Assembly (NCBI RefSeq): GCF_032854445.1 | Contig: NC_088300.1 | Coordinates: 12,247,191 to 12,311,190, forward strand | Source of the DNA: Liolophura sinensis | Taxonomy: Eukaryota > Mollusca > Polyplacophora > Chitonida > Chitonidae | Direction: 5' to 3' | DNA length: 64,000 bases | Shown here: positions 58,585-64,000 of the stretch, one piece after another | Numbering within the stretch: the first letter of the stretch is position 1 | Layout: each line of letters begins with the position of its first letter | The notes under the pieces: model-generated | The model's database searches: none | What the model was told of the DNA's origin: nothing | What the model saw: only the letters and a program-made list of their open reading frames with translations | Translations under genes and position numbers: made by a program

Positions 58585-58923
58585 GACCAGCCCAGATAGC
58601 ATAGTTGGTAGAGCGTCCGCTTCGGGACCGGTAGATCCAGGATCAATCCTTTATCTAGTCACACCTAAGACTTCAAAAGAGGAAGTTGTAACTTCCTCGC
58701 TTGGCGTTCAGCATGAAGGGGATAGTGCAACGACTGGTTGACCCGTATCAGTATAATTGCTCGGGCGGGCGGCTTACTTGCCTTCGGTAAGTCGTCTCAG
58801 TTAAGCAGCACTAAATAAAAAAGCAACAAGGAGGCACATTACACCTACATGGACCCTAAGGATTCCTTCATCGTCATATGACTGAAAAATTGTTCAGTAC
58901 GATGTTAAACCCCAAGCACTCAC
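58585..58923 (+). mobile_element. SINE family 2, full-length tRNA-derived copy
   Basis: The head has a perfect Pol III A box (TAGCATAGTTG at about 58597) and a degenerate B box (GGATCAATCC). A conserved core follows (cttggcgttcagcatgaagg ... actggttgacccgtatcagt), then the tail catatgactgaaaaattgtt ... ttaaaccccaagcactcact. A perfect 15-bp target duplication, tcaattcacattttc, flanks it (58570-58584 and 58924-58938). I associate this SINE with molluscan genomes. It is the youngest-looking SINE in the window. Confidence 0.93.
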
Positions 58924-59388
58924 TCAATTCACATTTTCAATTTAATGTTAATTTCTCAACACATGTTGATAAATAACAAAACAATAACAGCATCATAGAT
59001 ATGTGTTCATGCTTATTATAAGTAAGCAAATAAATATATTTTAATTTATATGTTCAAGGTCTCATGAGGATAAATATGATTTGCGTTTATAGTATTGTGA
59101 AACACAATGGATGACTATCACAATTTAAATTTGTAATGACGTAATCTGTACAAAGTTATATGTACATTAAACCAGCCACGTGCACATGTTTCACTCAGTG
59201 CGCCGTACCAGAATTGTTAGGTAAAATATATCCGTCACACCCATGCATAAAGGTCACATGATGTACTAAATTTGAAGATCTGGGTCAACGGCAATATATT
59301 GGCGGCAGTCAGTCAATAACGTTTGCGGAGAGAAAACATGAGTAAACAGACTGAACATTGTGAAAAAAAAATAACAGTTTAACACACA

Positions 59389-59941
59389 TCAAACAAGGAC
59401 TGTGAGTTGAAAAGGACTATCTGCAGCCAATTGATGTGAATTGTTATTTATTGTTGCATTGTTGAACAACCCTCCAAAACTTTGAGGCGTGACTGAAAAC
59501 TGGGATTTTGCCATTTGGATGGTATTGCTACTGTTACATGTAACAATACAGTCGAAAGCATCAGGTATTTGCACTGGGAGTGGCGTGACTGACATTGGAG
59601 TCTTTTCACTCAACGGCATTTTCACTTTCAGCATTTTCTGATAACATACTTGAAGCATGCAGGATATTGCTGATTTCATGTTGTTTTGAAACAGACGGTT
59701 TGATGACATAACTCCATACACTGCATTCATTGCGGTGGTCTGTCACAGACATAACGTCCATCACAGAAACCCCAGCATCAACAAGAACTGTGGCTGTCAT
59801 AGCCCGGACACAGTGATTCGTGTACCGGCTAAGTTTTGCATCGCAGGAAATATCAGACATCATGGATCCGATCTTTTTTAGACCCATTGGTTGATTGCCA
59901 TACAATGGTTTGTGGTCAACTGGGACATTTAGGAGAGGCCG
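59389..59941 (-). pseudogene. Tyrosine-recombinase C-terminal fragment (Crypton/DUF3504-like), frameshifted
   Basis: Two overlapping minus-strand frames (59606-59941 and 59389-about 59660) together read as one protein end. The first holds T-N-H-x-x-R, then a D-H-R-N-E segment, and nine residues on a Ser-Tyr. This is the HxxR...H...Y layout of tyrosine recombinases as found in Crypton-derived and DUF3504-type proteins of invertebrates. The Gly usually before the second His is Asp here. The second frame gives the Ser/Thr/Asn-rich tail with a Gly-Gly-Leu-Phe and Asn-rich end that I associate with such proteins, so one frameshift near 59610-59660 is likely. A good acceptor (TCTTTCTTTTAG) ends at 59942, so this may be the last exon of a decayed gene. 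Confidence 0.55.
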
Positions 59942-60309
59942 CTAAAAGAAAGACTCGCAGGAAGAATTATCATGTCCATATGTAAAAACAAAAACTTTTC
60001 GTGAAACCATTATTATCTCTTATTGTGTAGCGTTCAAACGTTCCTATGGGCTTTAACTTATCTGTAACCTGATACTTTTCGAAATAAACGTTCGCTCCGA
60101 CAGAAAAAATAGCCATTTTGTTTCTTTGTTTATATTTGTTGTCTACTTTATTCAATGTAAACAACAACATCTATCCACCTACAGAACTACAACAGACCCG
60201 TCCAGAAGTCAAACGTTTCTGTCTCATGATCGGGGTATCTCACGACTTAGATAATGTACACTTGGCACAATGCCAAGCAGTGCACTGTATGTAATAAAAA
60301 GGGATCGAT

Positions 60310-60377
60310 GACGTTTTACGCTATATACAAGTACATTTCACTTAAATGACAGTAGCCAGCATTATGGTAGGAGGAAT
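60310..60377 (-). mobile_element. SINE family 1, short fragment
   Basis: It matches acgttttacgctatatacaa, then catttcacttaaatgacagt and agccagcattatggtaggag. It lies between the recombinase fragment and the Tc1 element. Confidence 0.7.
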
Positions 60378-60683
60378 CTTTAGGACAGTCTGTCCAAATG
60401 TATTAACTCGGGAATTATACTCATGGTTAAACTTAGAGCATGGGCATTTGATAGAGTAAGCTGACACACAAGTTATTGTATTGATAATTTGTGATGCTGG
60501 TTAAAATCATCACACAACACTCAGGGTCTAACAAACGCTACAAGGCCATATAGGTACACGCCATATATAGGACCCATTGATATATTAATTGCTGTCAAAT
60601 TCAAATAAGGATAATTTACTATGTCAAACCCTCTTGTCAAAGTCTGCAAGAAAGAAAACCATTTTTGTCTTTGTGTTAATATA

Positions 60684-62335
60684 CAGTCACGGAAAAAATT
60701 ATTAGACCACCCTTGCTTTCTCCCATTTCTTGTTCATTTTAAAACCTTGCACAACTGAAGGAACATTTGTTTGGGCAAAGAAAGTGATGAAAACAGAAAT
60801 AGTTCATAAGGGTTTTATTTAAGAGGTGATATCTATCAGTTCTCTATGACTTTCATGACCAAAATCACTTAAGTTCATACATCTGTAGATGTGGCAACTG
60901 TATTCTCAAAAACATTTTGGCATTTCATTTTTTCTCCTGTCTCCTAGTCACGTAGTCACATGACTCTCAGTCTCACACGGGAGTTAGTACTTGATTGCAT
61001 GCCCATTGTTTTTGATGACTGCAGCCATGCGCCTTGGCATGCTCTCCACCAGTTTGTTACATTGCCCTGCAGTCACAGCAGCCCATTCCTGTTGCAAAAA
61101 TTCGCCCAAATTTGCTTTGTTTTTGGGCTTGTGGTTCTCCATTTTGAACTTGATAATATTCCACAGGTTTTCAATTGGATTCAGATCAGGTGACTGAGCA
61201 GACCAATTCATGGTTCGAATGTTCCGGTTCTCTATCCAGGTTTTAACTGACCTTGCCGTGTGGCAAGGGGCATTGTCTTGTTGGAAAATCCAGTCATTCG
61301 AGCCAGGAAAGAGTTTAGCAGCTGATAGAAGAAGACTGTTTTCAAGAGTAGCTCTGTATGTGACTTGGTTCATTCTCCCTTCACACAACTGCATCTGTCC
61401 TGTTCCACCCATACTGAAACAACCCCAGATCATCACTGATCCACCCCCATGCTTTACAGTAGGAGCAAGGCAGTCTGGTTTGTAGGCTTCCCCAGGCTTC
61501 CTCCTAACCAGTAAGTTGGCTGGAGTAGGCATCAACTCAAAATTGGATTCATCACTGAAGACAACTTTAGCCCAATCATCAACAGTCCAATTCTTGTGAT
61601 CCCTCGCAAAACGCAAGCGGGCCTTCCGCTGCCTCTCGTTGATGAAGGGCTTCTTCCGTGCCCTGTGCGACTTTAGACCAGCTTCAAGAAGTCGGTTTCG
61701 AACTGTTCTTGCTGAACAAGTCACATTTGTTGACAATGCCCACTCATTTCTAAGGTCTCTGGAGGTCTGACGACGATTCTTGATACAGGACCGGATGAGT
61801 GCTCGGTCATCTCCTGGGGTAGAAAGACGTTTCCTGCCTCGACCAGCTAGCAGTTTTGTAGTACCATGTTCGGCTTGCTTTCTCTTGGTGTAATGAACTG
61901 CTGTCTTAGAGATCTTCAGTTTTTTGGCCACTTGTCACTCGCTCAATCCAGTATCCAGCTGTGCCAAGATGGCTGCCTTTCTGGCTCCACATAATTCTTT
62001 CGTTTTAGGCATTATGAGAGCTGACAACTACCGAGTTGTGCTGCGTCTTAATATATAAACAAGAGACCCCTATTTATGTAAGCCTACATGTAAACAGGAA
62101 ACCACTCTTTATGTAAGTCTGCATGTAAATGGAAAGCATGAAATTGCCTCGCATACACCCTAGGAATACAACTGACCTTAAAGCATATCAAATACGACAA
62201 AGTATTGTGGAACCAGCTGGATTTTTGTCGTATTCATTGTAATCTTCGGTTAATACACCTTTAGGGTTGCCAGGCATTAAAATGAACAAGAAACCAAAGA
62301 AAATATGAGTGGTCTAATAATTTTTTCCATGACTG
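60684..62335 (-). mobile_element. Tc1-like DNA transposon, near full length
   Basis: Terminal inverted repeats begin cagtcacggaaaaaattatt at 60684 and, on the other strand, cagtcatggaaaaaattatt from 62335. They match with one mismatch for the first 27 bases, and patchily out to roughly 57 bases, including a shared TTCTTGTTCATTTTAA. A TA dinucleotide flanks each side (60682-60683 and 62336-62337), the usual Tc1/mariner target duplication. The 1.65-kb length is normal for the family. The element carries one transposase gene on the minus strand. The close match of the two ends suggests a fairly recent insertion. Confidence 0.95.
60984..62012 (-). pseudogene. Tc1-like transposase (DD34E) with one premature stop
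   Basis: Read from the ATG at 62012, the frame gives a typical Tc1 N-terminus and then a TGA at codon 26 (61935-61937). After that it is open without interruption to the stop at 60984, about 342 codons in all. It has the paired helix-turn-helix DNA-binding region (residues about 20-120, with a basic GRGRKR-type patch). The catalytic triad is at Asp154 (VFSDES), Asp246 (QQDNAPCH) and Glu281 (SPDLNPIENLW), giving the 34-residue spacing of Tc1 enzymes. The glycine-rich GGGSVMIWG motif is present. No downstream Met restores the DNA-binding domain, so the protein is probably inactive unless the stop is read through. The TGA could derive from CGA by one CpG transition. Everything else looks intact, so this is a young inactivation. 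Confidence 0.92.
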
Positions 62336-62337
62336 TA

Positions 62338-63657
62338 GATCCAGATAAGATGTACCATCTGGAGAGTGTCTGGTTTACTTTATATCCAGCAAAGATGGGC
62401 TAATATGTTTCACAGGCTTTGCTATATATGTATTGTTTAAAGCTCACATATCATGAGAGAGATCATCAGTGAATGAAAAAGATGGGGCTGGTGAGGAGGA
62501 CTCCTTAATAGTTTCTGCATATAATCATACTCTGAAATGCAATGCCACATAAAAGAAAACTTTTACATGTAAATCATATTGCCGTCACTTCTTTGATGTT
62601 TCAATATGTTTCAAGGTGTAAACACAACACCAAGATGTAATAAAAACACAGCTATTAGAAAAACATGGCACCAGTTGTGTCATTAAGCCATAATCATTCA
62701 TTCATTTTAACAATTTTACGGAATAAATGATGTTGAGCCTAATTCAACAAAGCAACATAGCAATAAAGAAATTTAAACTAATCTAAACCATCTCGCCTTG
62801 TTAAAAGATATAACAGGAAACTACAATCAAAGCTCAGTTTGGGGAAAGATAATGACAAAATAATAAATATATTGCCAAACTGAGAAAAAATAGTGCCAAG
62901 CCTATTGGCCACTGCACATGGAGTCACAAAGAAAAGAGATTACCATTAAAATTGTACAGTTCAGTGATGACAAGTGCCATTAGCTAGAGCGCTTCAGACA
63001 AGGGAATCTATCAGCTTTCATTGCGTCGTTCACCAGTGACCAGGATTCACTGAGAATTGAATGAATTTTGACAGTCTGCCTGCAACAAGATAGTTTATTA
63101 TGATCACCTCTGATGCAGGCTACATGTATTACAGATATTCCCATCAGCCATCAACTCACATGTGTGAGATGGTGGGCGTACTACACGAGACAGCGAGCCT
63201 CATAATGAATGATTTTACAGTCCTTCAGAACTCCAGAAAAACAAGCATCATTGTGGTGAAAAAATATAAATTCATCTTATCCAAGAGCAACAAATCTAGA
63301 GCAATTTATTTAATAGTTAACAGTCCAGGAAAAAGCAATAGTTGCCTCCATAATATATATAAGAGTCCTAAAAGCAATGAATATTAGAGGTAAAATTAAA
63401 AATGCTTGGTTTATAGCCCAGTGTGTCTGCCTGCATACATGCAGTTGTATATACCAAAACTTCCCTGGTGTAGTGTACACCAAAGCAACAATTTAGATAA
63501 CATAAATTTATACTGATATAAATTCTTTGTTTTTACATTTACATACAAGTAAGTACATATATAAATTGATGTATTCATGCAAACTAAATTTAATTATTAT
63601 TTTAAATTATAAATAAGTCATACAAACCATAACAATCATTTCCTGCCAAAAACAATC
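62338..63657. other. Interval right of the Tc1 element
   Basis: Unique AT-rich sequence. The 95-codon plus-strand ORF at 63100-63387 has no recognised motif. The last 290 bp after the SINE fragment (63711-64000) are likewise featureless. Confidence 0.45.
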
Positions 63658-63711
63658 TGACTGATTGATGTCTTACGCCACACTGAAGAAATTTCACTTA
63701 TACGATGGCAG
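63658..63711 (-). mobile_element. SINE family 1, short tail fragment
   Basis: It matches tgactgattgatgtcttacg, then ccacactgaagaaatttcac and ttatacgatggcag, with small changes. Nothing of the core follows. Confidence 0.65.
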
Positions 63712-64000
63712 AAAACTATCTGAGTAATGTAGATGTAGATGCTGTCATATATTACAATCAAGAAAATTTGACTTACAACTTTGTCATGTCCACCAAATTA
63801 TTCCTTTTGTGTATTTAGTTAGTGCTTTCTTCTTCACATAACACACTTTCGGCAACATTTAAACATCTGACTAATTTCAGGAGTCAATGCATCTGCTACC
63901 TCGATTCAAACTGAAATCAATATCAACAAGTCTCACCTTCAAAGACATGTTCATACATGCATGCAATTATGCAATTCACAAGCAAACAAGCAAACAGGGG

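Noticed and set aside
58597-58680. Functional tRNA gene at the SINE head
   Set aside because: The A box is perfect but the B box is degenerate, no acceptor stem closes, and the sequence continues into a SINE core and tail with a target duplication around the whole.
60984-61485. Plus-strand ORFs of 68-91 codons
   Set aside because: They are shadows on the opposite strand of the Tc1 transposase.
1-64000. CRISPR array
   Set aside because: The tandem repeats have no unique spacers between conserved repeats, and the window is eukaryotic.

Overview
This is a eukaryotic, AT-rich, gene-poor stretch of animal DNA, most likely from a mollusc (bivalve or gastropod). The main evidence is three tRNA-derived SINE families that I associate with molluscan genomes. 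Supporting evidence is a GIY-YIG fragment of a Penelope-like element, a LINE reverse-transcriptase tail, a Tc1 transposon, and a very heavy load of minisatellites. There is no operon structure, no Shine-Dalgarno pattern and no long prokaryote-type ORF. The phylum call rests on recognising repeat families and was not searched.

Gene content. The best-supported gene runs on the minus strand. Exon 1 (42840-43017) carries a start codon in good context, a signal peptide and the first half of a MAM domain. Exon 2 (17888-18113) continues the same MAM domain. The two join in phase 1 across an intron of about 24.7 kb that fills the middle of the window. Later exons are not recognised and may lie in the left 17.9 kb or beyond the window edge. 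The residues around the third MAM cysteine resemble the ALK/LTK receptor family, but this is only a hypothesis. A few other stretches look exon-like without being identified: minus 43735-44002 (hydrophobic segment then donor), minus 21156-21647 (open for over 160 codons), plus 21771-21938 (acceptor plus terminal ORF) and minus 36667-36809.

Mobile elements. A Tc1-type DD34E transposon (60684-62335) has intact inverted repeats and a TA duplication, and its transposase is broken only by one early stop. A frameshifted tyrosine-recombinase C-terminus (59389-59941), a LINE RT tail (about 11130-11550) bracketed by a 19-bp direct repeat, and a Penelope-like endonuclease (8590-8895) are older remnants. 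About a dozen copies of SINE family 1, one nearly intact copy of SINE family 2 with a perfect 15-bp target duplication, and two partial copies of SINE family 3 are scattered on both strands. Several unnamed dispersed repeats can be found by comparing the window with itself.

Tandem repeats. There are about ten arrays: 32 bp (1-263), 22 bp (1387-1628), 37 bp (2931-3041), 37 bp (11963-12293), 69 bp (16413-17099), 21/23 bp (26040-28185), about 172 bp (39410-40120), 82-86 bp (46336-48305), 85 bp (51600-52205, an inverted relative of the previous array) and 29 bp (55545-56875). The long ORFs inside several of these are by-products of repeat length, not genes. I did not find a convincing new multi-gene system. 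The most interesting items are the MAM gene with its giant first intron, the nearly intact Tc1 element, the paired inverted minisatellites and the arrays of repeated transcription-factor-like motifs.
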